Shown in pieces: positions 1 to 9,258 of a DNA stretch of 64,000 bases (position 1 is its first letter; each line of letters opens with the position of its first letter). The stretch lies in contig NZ_JABEQH010000006.1 of NCBI RefSeq assembly GCF_014174305.1, positions 62,001-126,000 on the forward strand, given 5' to 3'. The stretch is from Gluconacetobacter johannae. GTDB taxonomy: Bacteria; Pseudomonadota; Alphaproteobacteria; Acetobacterales; Acetobacteraceae. The notes beneath the pieces were generated by a model. That model was not told the DNA's origin. It was given only the letters and a program-made list of their open reading frames with translations, and searched no databases. The translations under genes and the position numbers were made by a program.

Positions 1-84
1 GGACGCGGCCTGAGCCGGATGGAACGCTGGCCCACCCACGCCGATTGGCTATAGTGTTATCAAACGGTCCGGACCTTCGCCTGC

Positions 85-1293
85 ATGCCCATTTCCGCGT
101 TTCCCCCCGGCCCGACCATAGCGCTTCTCTGCCTTCTCATCGCCTTTCTCTGCGGCATCGTCCGCCGGTATCATCCCGAACCCGCCCTGCGCCTGCTCAG
201 CCTGGGGGCACTTGTCGGCGCGATCGGCATGCCCGTGCTGATTATGCGCCCTTCGGTCCCCGAGCTTGTGGCCATTTCGGTCGGAGACAGCCTCGTCCTG
301 CTGGCGCTGGCGCTGTTCTGGCAATCGGTCATGCGGCTTTACGGCCGTCCGCTTTCCCGCTGGGGCCTCGCGGCGGCGCCACTGCTGTGGCTGACGTTCT
401 GCACGGCCGCGCCCTTTCGCCGATCGTTCGAGCTGCGCGTCGAAACCGCGATGGTGCTGGTCGGCGCGCTGGTTTTCCTGCCCCTTCTCCAGTTGCTGCG
501 GGTCCCGCGGGAAACGAAATCGCACCAGGCGCTGATCGTCGTCGGCAGCTTTCATATCGCCTGCTGCGCCGTCCGTGGCGTCCTGACGGCCCTCCCCGAA
601 CTGGTCCGCTGGCAGTCTGTCGCCACGACGATCATGCCGTTCGAGATGATGTCCTACGTCATCCTGTGGCCGGGCTTCATGCTGACGCTGGTCGCCGAAC
701 GCGCGGTCCTTCAGGCGCGGGCCATGGCCCTTCACGACGACATGACGGGCGTGATGAACCGGCGGGGCTTCTGGCAGGCCGCCGAAACCCTGCCGCAACG
801 CGGCCTGCTGCTGTTCGATATCGACCATTTCAAACGCATCAACGATACCTACGGACATGCGTCCGGCGACAACGTCATCCGGCATTTCAGCCGGATCGCC
901 ACGGCCACGCTCGGCGCGGACGTGGTCTTCGGCCGGATCGGCGGCGAGGAATTCGCCGCCGCCTTCAGCGGCCTTTCGCCCGAGGCATTGCGCGCCCATG
1001 GCGAACGCGTCCGCATCGCCTTCGCCACGGCGGCGCGGGCCCACGACATCGCGGCAACCGTCAGCGCCGGCCTCGCCACCCCGGCCACCCCCGACCTGCC
1101 GCTGGGCGACCAGATGGCGATTGCCGACTGGGCGCTCTACCGCGCCAAACGCCTGGGCCGCAACCGCGTGGAAGGCCCTCCCACGGAAGACCCCACCGTT
1201 CCGGGCGGATACGGCGCGAAACCCGACCCGGCGTCGCGCCCTACTGCACCAGCCGCCGCATCACGCCAGGCAGGAAGACTGAGAACGGATTGA
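85..1293 (+). CDS. Membrane-anchored GGDEF diguanylate cyclase
   Basis: Predicted inner-membrane enzyme that makes cyclic di-GMP from two GTP. The 402-residue protein has an N-terminal half (about residues 1-215) rich in hydrophobic segments, probably six or more membrane helices, and a C-terminal GGDEF domain. The domain has DxLTG-like DDMTGVMNRRGF at its start, DIDHFKRINDTYGH, and the active-site GGEEF at residues 286-290. The inhibitory I-site (RxxD just upstream of GGEEF) is absent; the matching stretch reads TLGAD, so product inhibition may be lost. No EAL or PAS domain is seen. In acetic acid bacteria c-di-GMP controls cellulose synthesis, but nothing here ties this gene to that. Its 3' end overlaps the convergent AsmA-like gene by 53 bp. 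Confidence 0.9.
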   Translation: MPISAFPPGPTIALLCLLIAFLCGIVRRYHPEPALRLLSLGALVGAIGMPVLIMRPSVPELVAISVGDSLVLLALALFWQSVMRLYGRPLSRWGLAAAPLLWLTFCTAAPFRRSFELRVETAMVLVGALVFLPLLQLLRVPRETKSHQALIVVGSFHIACCAVRGVLTALPELVRWQSVATTIMPFEMMSYVILWPGFMLTLVAERAVLQARAMALHDDMTGVMNRRGFWQAAETLPQRGLLLFDIDHFKRINDTYGHASGDNVIRHFSRIATATLGADVVFGRIGGEEFAAAFSGLSPEALRAHGERVRIAFATAARAHDIAATVSAGLATPATPDLPLGDQMAIADWALYRAKRLGRNRVEGPPTEDPTVPGGYGAKPDPASRPTAPAAASRQAGRLRTD

Positions 1294-4200
1294 CATGCAG
1301 CGCGGGCTCGTTCATCGCGCCGCTGACCACGAAGGTCGCCGCCAGCAGCCCGCCCCCCTTCTCGGGACTGAGCAGCCGCCCGACGCCGGGCATATGGCCG
1401 GGGATGGCGTTGACCGCGAAGGCCGGCACGATCGTGCCCTTCAGGTCCAGCCGCCCGCGATCCAGGTCCACCGCCCCCTGCAGCGTGACGCCCAGCGACG
1501 CGTTGCCGGCCTGGCCGTCGTGGATGGACAGGATGCCATCGCGGAACGTCAGCGGCAGCGACACCCGGTCGACCAGGAAGCCCCCCGCGCGCGGCGCCTG
1601 CATCCAGCCATAGATCGAGGCATTGTTCGCCAGCCGCACCGCATCGGGCGCCTTATGCATCATGATGGGGTCCATCGTCAGCATGCCGGAAAACGGCGCC
1701 GACGGCTGACGGTCGTCGAACACCCCCTGAAGGGTCGTCCGACCACCGCTGAACCGCTCCGTCAGGCCGACCTGGCGCAGGATCCGGCCCAGGTCCTGCA
1801 CGCTGGCCCACAGATGCCGGCCGTCGGCCTCGGGCGTCAGGATCGCCGTGGCCGGCGACGGGCCGGCCATCGAGAACCGCATCCGCGTCAGGCGGACGCC
1901 GTTATCCTCCAGATACGCCCGGACGCCCTGAAGGGCGTCCTCGCCGCTGTAATAGAGCGTGCCGGCTTCGGCGTCGATCACCCAGCGACGGCCCGGCGGG
2001 CCATGGATCCGCCCCGACGCGGCCTCGGGCATGTGATAGCCGGCGGGGGTATCGCCCTTCGACGTCGCCGGGTCGGACGCCAGCAACGGCGACAGATCGA
2101 GCACCGGCGCATGGATGGCGACCCGGATCGGGTCGCGCGGCCCGGCGGGAATGCCCACCGTGGCGTCGCCCCGCGACCGGCCGACGCGGAACCCCCGCAG
2201 CACCAGGCGACTGGCCTGCCCGTCGGTCACGTTCGCCCGCCCCTCGACCGACAGCTCCGGCCCCGTCGCACGAATGGCCTCGACCGACGAAAGACGCGCC
2301 TGGTCGAGGCCCAGCCGCACCGACGCATGCGCGGCCTGCCCCCGCGCCTTGCGCCACACCGGAATGGTCAGGGCGGCGTCGTCCAGGTTCAGGTTCAGGT
2401 CGATCCGTCCAGCACCGCCGGGGAACCGGTCGTACGCGACGTCCAGCTCGGCGCTGCCCTCGAAACGCTGCCCGAAGGTCAGGCCGGTGCGTGCCGCATC
2501 CTCGGGCGTGATATGGGCCCGCACCCGCGCGCTTTCGGTCGTGCGGACCGCAGGCCCGGTCCGGAAATCCATGCTGTAGGAAATCGTCGCGGGCACCCCG
2601 CCCAGCCGCCCGTTCCCCCGCAGGGTCAACCCTTCGGTGGTGGCGTCGATGGCCAGCCGTCCGTCATCCAGCCCCCGTCCCAGCACCACCTTGCCCAGAT
2701 GGACGCGGGTGATGTCGGCATGGGTGTCCAGCCTGATCTCGGCCACCTTGACATGGGCCGTCAGGGGCAGGGCCAGATGCAGCCCGATCCGCGCCTGCCC
2801 CGACGGCTGGCTGAAGCCCAGCGGATGACGCGACAGCAGGTGCAGCCGCGGTTCGGCCAGCAGGGCCAGCACATCGCGGGCATTGCCGCGCAGGGTCGTC
2901 GAGATATCGCCGACCTGGTCCTTCAGCAGCAGGCCGTCGATACGCATGTGCCCGGGCCCGACCGCGACCCGGCCGGTGCCGGTCGCATCCACGTTGCGGC
3001 CGGTGCGCTCCACCAGCTGGACCCCATGGTCGAAGGCGATCGACAGCGAATCCGGCCCGTCGAAGACCAGGCTGGCATCCAGCCCGTGCATCGGCGCGAT
3101 CGGCCGCAGCCAGTGCACGTCCAGCCCCGATCCGTTCAGCCCGCCGCCCAGCGCGACCAGGCGTAGCCCGCGCCAGCCGGTGCGCCCCTGCAACCCGACC
3201 GAGACATGCAGGTCGGACGCCGCGCCGCGCGTGATGTTGCGCGTCACCCACAGCCGCGCGCCCTTCGCCGCCCCGGCCGGCCAGTACTGGCCAAGGGTGG
3301 CGAAATCCAGGGCCGGAATGCCGGCCGAAAGCGCGATCCGCACCGGCCCCGTCCCGGTCAGGGACGCGGCGTCCAGCACGCCGCCGGCCCGCAGCACCGG
3401 GCCGCTGGCCGGCAGGTCCGGATGGTCCGGCGCCCGCAGTTGCGCCACCAGTTCCTCAAGACGGACCGTGGCCGGCCCGGCCAGCGGTCCGGCGGGCGAC
3501 GGGGCGAACGTGGCCGACAGATGCGCGTGGCCGCCCTCCAGCAGCAGGTACCCGCCCTGGCCGCTGTCGATGCGACCGGCCCCGGCATCCAGCCGCAGCT
3601 CCGCAGTGCCGGGGCGCATCGTCCAACCCGGCCCGTCGGCGCGCAGATGCACCGTTCCGTCCAGGCCAAGCGGCAGGTCGATGGCCGACAGCGCCGGCGC
3701 GAAGGCGGCGAACGCGGACAGGGCGACCGGCGTCGCCGAGACGCGCCAGCCGACCCCGCCGGCCTCGGGCCGCCCCTCCGCCCGCACCACGGCGCGCGCG
3801 CCCGCCTCCGGCCCCGATATCCCCACGGACGCCCGGCCGGTCAGCCCCAGATGGCCCGCCATCCATTCCGTCCGTACATCCGCCGCGATGCCGTCCAGCC
3901 GCCAGCCGCCGGCCCGTGCGTCCGCCAGCGTGACCACCCCGTCCGCGATCGTCAGGCGCCCGATCCGCGCCGGGTCCACCGGCAGGCCGCCCCCTTTGTC
4001 ATCCGGCGGCGTGGCCGGCCCCAGATCCAGCGCGACCGACCCATCGGCCCGCCGCCGCAGCGCCAGGCGCACCGCGGACAACGCGATCGTCAGCGGCGCG
4101 ACCCGCCCATGGACCAGCGCCGCGCCGGCCAGCACCACCCGCGCGGACCCGATCCGGTCGGCCACCACCCCGTCGGCCCGCAGCAGGCGCAGTCCGTCGG

Positions 4201-4489
4201 CCGAAAGATCGACCGGCGCGGCCAGCCCCCCATGCAGGACGTCCCACCCGATCCGCACCCGCGCCGCGTCCAGCCGGGCCGCCGCCGGACGCCCCGCGTC
4301 CCCGGGCACGATCGTCGCCGGCAAGGCCAGCCGGGCCAGCGGCGTGACATCCATCGGCCCCATGGACAGGCGCAGCCCCAGGACAGCAAGCCCCACGACC
4401 GGAAGCGCCGCCACCGCCCCCGCCACCATCGGCAGGATGCGCCGGCGCCGGCCACCGCCGGCCGGCGCGCCTTGACCCGATGTCGCCAT
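1241..4489 (-). CDS. AsmA/YhdP-like large envelope protein
   Basis: A protein of about 1082 residues with one N-terminal membrane anchor (basic RRRRILP followed by a hydrophobic run) and a long beta-rich remainder. The C-terminal 250 residues carry the AsmA-like signature seen in YhdP/TamB relatives: an ANNASIYGW stretch, DRVSLPLTFRDGIL, an LQGAVDLDRGRLDLKGTIVPA motif and a closing SGAMNEP..VNPFSVF. Proteins of this group are thought to form periplasm-spanning lipid-transfer bridges between inner and outer membranes; that role is inferred from the family. The start is uncertain: ATG at 4489 is chosen, but an in-frame GTG lies six codons upstream at 4507, and neither has a clear ribosome binding site. 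The gene is divergent from glnE and convergent with the diguanylate cyclase. Confidence 0.8.
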   Translation of the reverse strand: MATSGQGAPAGGGRRRRILPMVAGAVAALPVVGLAVLGLRLSMGPMDVTPLARLALPATIVPGDAGRPAAARLDAARVRIGWDVLHGGLAAPVDLSADGLRLLRADGVVADRIGSARVVLAGAALVHGRVAPLTIALSAVRLALRRRADGSVALDLGPATPPDDKGGGLPVDPARIGRLTIADGVVTLADARAGGWRLDGIAADVRTEWMAGHLGLTGRASVGISGPEAGARAVVRAEGRPEAGGVGWRVSATPVALSAFAAFAPALSAIDLPLGLDGTVHLRADGPGWTMRPGTAELRLDAGAGRIDSGQGGYLLLEGGHAHLSATFAPSPAGPLAGPATVRLEELVAQLRAPDHPDLPASGPVLRAGGVLDAASLTGTGPVRIALSAGIPALDFATLGQYWPAGAAKGARLWVTRNITRGAASDLHVSVGLQGRTGWRGLRLVALGGGLNGSGLDVHWLRPIAPMHGLDASLVFDGPDSLSIAFDHGVQLVERTGRNVDATGTGRVAVGPGHMRIDGLLLKDQVGDISTTLRGNARDVLALLAEPRLHLLSRHPLGFSQPSGQARIGLHLALPLTAHVKVAEIRLDTHADITRVHLGKVVLGRGLDDGRLAIDATTEGLTLRGNGRLGGVPATISYSMDFRTGPAVRTTESARVRAHITPEDAARTGLTFGQRFEGSAELDVAYDRFPGGAGRIDLNLNLDDAALTIPVWRKARGQAAHASVRLGLDQARLSSVEAIRATGPELSVEGRANVTDGQASRLVLRGFRVGRSRGDATVGIPAGPRDPIRVAIHAPVLDLSPLLASDPATSKGDTPAGYHMPEAASGRIHGPPGRRWVIDAEAGTLYYSGEDALQGVRAYLEDNGVRLTRMRFSMAGPSPATAILTPEADGRHLWASVQDLGRILRQVGLTERFSGGRTTLQGVFDDRQPSAPFSGMLTMDPIMMHKAPDAVRLANNASIYGWMQAPRAGGFLVDRVSLPLTFRDGILSIHDGQAGNASLGVTLQGAVDLDRGRLDLKGTIVPAFAVNAIPGHMPGVGRLLSPEKGGGLLAATFVVSGAMNEPALHVNPFSVFLPGVMRRLVQ

Positions 4490-4569
4490 GCCGTTCACGG
4501 TACGCACCCGAGCGCCGAAAACACCGCGCCGCCGACCGCCATGCCCCCCGCCAAGCCCGAAAACGGATC

Positions 4570-7500
4570 ATGCCCCCACCGACGACACCCTCCGCCCCCA
4601 CCCGGACGGACAGCCCCTGGACCGACCGCCCCTGGCCCGAGCCCGCCGACCCCCGCGGCGCCGCATTGCTGCTGGAGGACCTGCGCGAGATCTGGACGGA
4701 GCACGGCCTGGATCCCGACCGGCTGCGCGCGCCGGGGGTGGAGCGCCTGCTGGCGGCCCTGGGCGGCAACAGCCCCTATTTGGCCGGCCTGGTCCGGCGC
4801 GACCCCGAACCGTTCGCCCGCCTGCTGGCCGACGGGCCGGACCACGCGATGGCCGCCATCCTGGACCATCTGGCGTCCCTGACCCCGCGCGACAGCCGCG
4901 CCGACATCGCCGCGACGCTGCGCGCCGCCAAGCGCCAGGCCGCGCTGGCCATCGCGCTGGCGGATATCGGGGGCCTGTGGACGCTGGAGCAGGTGACGCT
5001 GTCCCTCAGCCGCCTGGCGGAAGGCGCGCTGGATGCCGCCGTCAGGCATCTGCTGCGCTCGGCGCACGATACGGGGCAGATCGTCCTGCGCGACCCCAAT
5101 CGCCCCGCGCGCGGCAGCGGCTTCGTCGTCCTGGCGATGGGAAAGCTCGGCGCGCGGGAACTGAACTACTCCTCGGATATCGACCTGATCGTCCTGTACG
5201 ATCCGGACTGTCATCCCGGGCACGAGGATCTGCGCCGGATCTTCATCCGCATGACTAGCGATCTTGTCGGCCTGATGGAAGCGCGCGATGCCGATGGCTA
5301 CGTCTTTCGCACCGACCTGCGCCTGCGCCCCGACCCCTCGGCGACGCCGCCCGCCATCCCCTTCCCCGCGGGCATCGTCTATTACGAAAGCCTGGGCCAG
5401 ACCTGGGAACGCGCGGCGATGACCAAGGCCCGCCCCGTCGCCGGCGACATCGCCGCCGGCCGACGCTTCCTGCGCGCGATCCAGCCCTTCGTCTGGCGCC
5501 GCCATCTGGATTTCGTGGTCATCGACGACCTGCACGACATGAAGGCGCGCATCGACCGGCACCGCAACGCCGGGCGCGCCGGCCTGTCGCAGCTGACCGA
5601 CCACACCGTCCACGACCCCGGACAGGCCCGCGACTGGCTGCTGGGCCACGACCTTAAACTGGGCCAGGGCGGCATCCGCGAGGTCGAGTTCGTGGCCCAG
5701 GCGCTGCAACTGGTCTGGGGCGGCCGCAAGCCCGAACTGCGCGACCCCACCACGCTGGGCGCGCTGCGGCGGCTGGTGCGCTCGGGCCTGATTCCCCGCG
5801 CCGAGGGCGAAAGCCTGGCGCGGACCTACCGCATGCTGCGCCGGGCGGAACATCGGTTGCAGATGCAGGCCGACCACCAGACCCACCGCCTGCCGCCCAC
5901 GCGCGAGGCCTTCGACGCCTTCGCCGTGTTCATGGAGGAAGCAGGCGGCCGGGCGCTGGCGGCCATGATGCTGCCGATCATGCAGGACTCGCGCCGGATC
6001 TTCGAAGGCCAGTTCGCCGAACCCGGCGGCCCCGGCCCCTCGGTCGACCCCGAGGCCGAGGACCTGGCCGACCATCTGGCGGCGGCCGGCTTCGCCCCGG
6101 CCGATATCCCTCCCGCCCTGGCCCTGCTGCAACGATGGAGCGGCAATCGCCTGCGGGCCCTGCGCTCCAACCGGGCGCACATCCTGCTGCGGCGGCTGTT
6201 GCCGGCCCTGCTGGCCCGCTTCAGCCGGCAGCGCGACCCGCTGACCTGCCTGCGGCGGTTCGACGCCATGCTCGCCCGGCAATGGGCGGGCGTGCAGTTC
6301 CTGTCGCTGCTGGAGCGCAACCCGGCCCTGATCGACCGCATCGCGACCATCCTGGACGGCTCGCCCTTCCTGGCGGACCATCTGGCCGAAACCCCGGCGG
6401 CGCTGGACGGCCTGCTGGACAGCGCGACCGAAGACGAGGACGGGGGCAGCGAGGTGTCCGCCCCCCAGCTGGTGCGCCAGCACGTCGCCCGCGCCACCTC
6501 GACCGAGCAGTTGCTGCCCATCCTGCGCGGGCTGGTGCGGGGCGAGGAATTCCGCCTGTCCAGCGCGCGGCTGGAAGGGCGGATGGACATCGACCCGGCC
6601 AGCCGGGCGCGCACCGACATGGCCGACGCCGTGATTCGTGGCCTGCTGAAGACCGTGACGGCCGAACACCGCCGGCGACACGGGCGCGTGCCCGGCGGGG
6701 CCATGGCGGTCATGGCGCTGGGCAAGGCGGGATCGCGCGAGATGATGCCGGGGTCGGACCTGGACCTGATGCTGGTGTTCGACCATCCGGACGACGTGAC
6801 CGAAAGCGTCCTGCCCCGGCGCGGCGCGGCCGGGGATGGCGGCCTGCCGCCGCGTCCGCTGCCGGTGGGGCAATATTTCGTCCGGCTGGCGCACGCCTTC
6901 ATCGGCGCGCTGACCGCGCCGGGGCCGGAAGGGCCGCTGTACGAGGTCGATATGCGGCTGCGGCCGTCGGGTTCCAAGGGGCCGGTCGCGGTCTCGCTGG
7001 CCGCGTTTCGACGCTATCACGCCGAAAGCGCCTGGACGTGGGAACGCATGGCCCTGACCCGCGCGCGGGTGGTGGCCGGACCGCCCGCCCTGGTCCGCAC
7101 CCTCCGCGCGGCCATCAACGTCGCGCTGGACGGCCCCCCTCGGACGACCCAGGCCCGGACGGCCAAGGCCCGCAGGACGATCCTGGAGGACGCGCGGGCG
7201 ATGCGCGAACGCCTCGCGCGGGACCTTCCCTCCACCGGCCCATGGGATATCCGGCGCCGGCCCGGCGGCCTGACGGACGTCGAATTCATCGCACAGGCCC
7301 TGCAACTGGTGGCCGGCGCCCCCACGGCGCGCGATCCGTCCACGCGGGTGGCGCTGCGGCGCCTGGCCCGGCAAGGCGAGCTGGACCCGGCCTGCGCCCG
7401 CCTGCTGGCGCAGGCCGATCATGACTGGCGGTCGGTGCAGAGCATGCTAAGAATCCTGTTCGGGCCACGCCCACCCGTCGATCCGGTCGCAGCGACCTCG

Positions 7501-7626
7501 CCCGCCACGGCCGAGATCCTGCTGCGGGTGGTCGGGGCCGGCACCGTGGACGCGGCGCTGGACCTGATGGATCGCCGCGCCCAGGCGGTACGGGCGGCCT
7601 TCACGCATCTGATCGGCCCGATCTGA
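4570..7626 (+). CDS. glnE: Bifunctional glutamine synthetase adenylyltransferase / adenylyl-removing enzyme
   Basis: A 1018-residue cytoplasmic enzyme that switches glutamine synthetase off by adenylylation and on by deadenylylation, under PII control. It shows the family's duplicated nucleotidyltransferase fold. The N-terminal (adenylyl-removing) domain has GKLG at residues 191-194 followed by SSDIDL. The C-terminal (adenylyltransferase) domain has GKAG at 718-721 followed by SDLDL near 729-733. Repeated GGxxDVEF-type motifs (GGIREVEFVAQALQL and GGLTDVEFIAQALQL) follow each domain. The length fits the family. The open frame extends 30 codons upstream of the ATG at 4570, but that stretch overlaps the divergent gene and looks non-coding. 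Confidence 0.95.
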   Translation: MPPPTTPSAPTRTDSPWTDRPWPEPADPRGAALLLEDLREIWTEHGLDPDRLRAPGVERLLAALGGNSPYLAGLVRRDPEPFARLLADGPDHAMAAILDHLASLTPRDSRADIAATLRAAKRQAALAIALADIGGLWTLEQVTLSLSRLAEGALDAAVRHLLRSAHDTGQIVLRDPNRPARGSGFVVLAMGKLGARELNYSSDIDLIVLYDPDCHPGHEDLRRIFIRMTSDLVGLMEARDADGYVFRTDLRLRPDPSATPPAIPFPAGIVYYESLGQTWERAAMTKARPVAGDIAAGRRFLRAIQPFVWRRHLDFVVIDDLHDMKARIDRHRNAGRAGLSQLTDHTVHDPGQARDWLLGHDLKLGQGGIREVEFVAQALQLVWGGRKPELRDPTTLGALRRLVRSGLIPRAEGESLARTYRMLRRAEHRLQMQADHQTHRLPPTREAFDAFAVFMEEAGGRALAAMMLPIMQDSRRIFEGQFAEPGGPGPSVDPEAEDLADHLAAAGFAPADIPPALALLQRWSGNRLRALRSNRAHILLRRLLPALLARFSRQRDPLTCLRRFDAMLARQWAGVQFLSLLERNPALIDRIATILDGSPFLADHLAETPAALDGLLDSATEDEDGGSEVSAPQLVRQHVARATSTEQLLPILRGLVRGEEFRLSSARLEGRMDIDPASRARTDMADAVIRGLLKTVTAEHRRRHGRVPGGAMAVMALGKAGSREMMPGSDLDLMLVFDHPDDVTESVLPRRGAAGDGGLPPRPLPVGQYFVRLAHAFIGALTAPGPEGPLYEVDMRLRPSGSKGPVAVSLAAFRRYHAESAWTWERMALTRARVVAGPPALVRTLRAAINVALDGPPRTTQARTAKARRTILEDARAMRERLARDLPSTGPWDIRRRPGGLTDVEFIAQALQLVAGAPTARDPSTRVALRRLARQGELDPACARLLAQADHDWRSVQSMLRILFGPRPPVDPVAATSPATAEILLRVVGAGTVDAALDLMDRRAQAVRAAFTHLIGPI

Positions 7627-7658
7627 ACGATTCGGCCCGCCCTTGACGGAGACCACGC

Positions 7659-8144
7659 ATGCCGGACACCGAACTCCCGATTTTTCCCGCCCCCCGCGCG
7701 CCGGTGCCGGATTTCGACATGCCCGCCAGCCGCAACCGGCATGTCAGCCTGGCCGGCATGCGCGGCCGGCCGTTCATCCTGTATTTCTATCCCAAGGCCA
7801 GCACGCCGGGGTGCACCACCGAGGCCTGCGGGTTCCAGGAAGCGCTCAACGCCCTGGGCGCCACCGGGATCCCGGTCATCGGCGTCTCGCGCGACGCGAT
7901 GAAGGCCATCGACAAATTCGCCGACGCCCAGGGGCTGGACTTCCCGCTGGCCTCCGACACCACCGGCACGGTGACCGAAGCCTATGGCGTCTGGGGCGAG
8001 AAATCCCTGTATGGCCGGACCTATATGGGCGTCGAGCGCGCCACTTTCCTGATCGACGCACAGGGCCGGCTGGTGCGGGCCTGGCGCAAGGTCAAGGTCA
8101 CCGGCCATGTGGCCGAGGTGATGAAGGCGGCCGAGGCCGCCTGA
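7659..8144 (+). CDS. bcp: Thioredoxin-dependent peroxiredoxin (PrxQ/Bcp type)
   Basis: A 161-residue thiol peroxidase that reduces hydrogen peroxide and alkyl hydroperoxides with electrons from thioredoxin. The active-site stretch TPGCTTEACGFQE holds the peroxidatic Cys52 and a Cys57 five residues on, the PrxQ/Bcp pattern in which the two form an intramolecular disulphide. It has no signal peptide, so it is predicted to be cytoplasmic. A GGAG ribosome binding site lies just before the ATG. It follows glnE by 32 bp and may be co-transcribed, although no functional link is evident. Confidence 0.93.
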   Translation: MPDTELPIFPAPRAPVPDFDMPASRNRHVSLAGMRGRPFILYFYPKASTPGCTTEACGFQEALNALGATGIPVIGVSRDAMKAIDKFADAQGLDFPLASDTTGTVTEAYGVWGEKSLYGRTYMGVERATFLIDAQGRLVRAWRKVKVTGHVAEVMKAAEAA

Positions 8145-8164
8145 CCCCGGCGCGCCCTGGGAAA

Positions 8165-8530
8165 TCAGTAGCCCGGATAGGCGTAGCCGTAGGGCGCGGC
8201 ATAAACGGGCGGCGGAGGCGGCGGCGGGGCATAGGCCTGCTGCTGCTCCGCGATCGCCATGCCGGCCGCGCCGATCAGCGCGCCGCCCACCAGGCCGCCG
8301 ACAAAGGCGCCGCCCGGGCCGTAGCCCCGATGATAATAGCCCGGCCCCGGACCGCCCCATCCGCGACCGCCGCCGCCATGCCAGCCACGGTCGCGCCACC
8401 CATGGTCATGCCACCCGTGATCGCGCCACCCACCATGGTCCCGCCAATCCGCATGGGCGGCCGGGGCCGCGGCCGCAAGGCAGCCCGTCACGACCGGAAC
8501 CGCCAGCAGGAAACGTGCGATCTTGTGCAT
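8165..8530 (-). CDS. Exported Trp/His-rich protein with glycine-zipper segment
   Basis: Not a recognised named family. A 121-residue protein starting at the ATG at 8530, which has a strong AGAAGGG ribosome binding site; an upstream in-frame extension is ignored. Residues 1-26 form a signal peptide ending in AAHA. It is followed by repeated WRDHG/WHDHG/WRDRG units, a glycine-rich stretch, a hydrophobic glycine-zipper-like segment (GGAFVGGLVGGALIGAAG) and a proline/tyrosine-rich tail containing seven consecutive prolines. The repeats suggest metal binding or a surface structural role, but this is only inference. It is convergent with bcp. Confidence 0.7.
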   Translation of the reverse strand: MHKIARFLLAVPVVTGCLAAAAPAAHADWRDHGGWRDHGWHDHGWRDRGWHGGGGRGWGGPGPGYYHRGYGPGGAFVGGLVGGALIGAAGMAIAEQQQAYAPPPPPPPVYAAPYGYAYPGY

Positions 8531-8673
8531 GTCAAAACCCTTCTCGCTGCGCGGAGGGGGGCCTGCACAGGCCCGGCCAATCCCCCGCTTCACCAGCAAG
8601 ACAACATGACCCACATGGCGATTTGCGGGCGGCTTCGCCTTTTTCCGGTCACAAAACATCCGGGGCGTTTCCC

Positions 8674-9258
8674 CTACGGGTGAGCGGCCCGCACCTCGGT
8701 CAGCCCGTCGGGAATCGCGAACACCGGGTCGGGCTGCGCCACCCGCGCCAGGCTGTCGGCCTGGACCAGGACACGACCGTCCCGGACGACCTGCAGCATG
8801 ACCCCGTCATCGGTGTAGCAGACGTCGCTGGCGCGCCCGTCGGTGTCGGTGGCGTGCCACACGATGCAGGGCTGGCCCGCCACGACCATCGACGGCCCCC
8901 GCGCCCAGACGCCCGCCGCCCGCTGGCCGGGCGCCGACAGCGCCGGCCCCGGCGCGGGGATGGTCGTGCGGGCCCGATGGGCCATGTCCACGACCGTCAG
9001 CAGGCGCGTGCGATAATCGGTGACCATGAACGTCGCCGACCCCTCGGGATCGACGCGCTGGCGCTGCTGCTGCCCGGACCAGCGCATGCGCTGGCGCACC
9101 TGCGGCCGCGACGGATCGGGCGAGGCCATCACATAGGTCACGTCGACATCGTGCTGCGGCGTCACGAAAGGCGCGTCGTCGGCCGCGTGCGCCGCCCAGG
9201 CCACGCTCAACACGCCGGCCAGCACCCCCGCCAGGGGGGCGCGCAGGGCTGCGGTCAT
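8674..9258 (-). CDS. Exported hypothetical protein, paralogue of upstream neighbour
   Basis: A 194-residue protein with an N-terminal signal peptide (cleavage probable after AAHA near residue 26). It aligns by eye with the preceding gene: a DVDVTY / DVQVEY beta strand, a G-PC-W stretch (GQPCIVW versus GVPCTEW) and an A..C.TDDGV motif (SDVCYTDDGVML versus TACVTDDGVIL). No catalytic motif is recognised, and the pattern resembles small periplasmic DUF4412-like proteins. Its ATG overlaps the upstream stop codon (ATGA), so the pair is translationally coupled. Confidence 0.72.
   Translation of the reverse strand: MTAALRAPLAGVLAGVLSVAWAAHAADDAPFVTPQHDVDVTYVMASPDPSRPQVRQRMRWSGQQQRQRVDPEGSATFMVTDYRTRLLTVVDMAHRARTTIPAPGPALSAPGQRAAGVWARGPSMVVAGQPCIVWHATDTDGRASDVCYTDDGVMLQVVRDGRVLVQADSLARVAQPDPVFAIPDGLTEVRAAHP

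Noticed and set aside
45-1613. 522-codon plus-strand open frame over the diguanylate cyclase and AsmA-like 3' ends
   Set aside because: Different frame from the GGDEF gene, Arg/Pro-rich, and runs into the opposite-strand AsmA-like gene.
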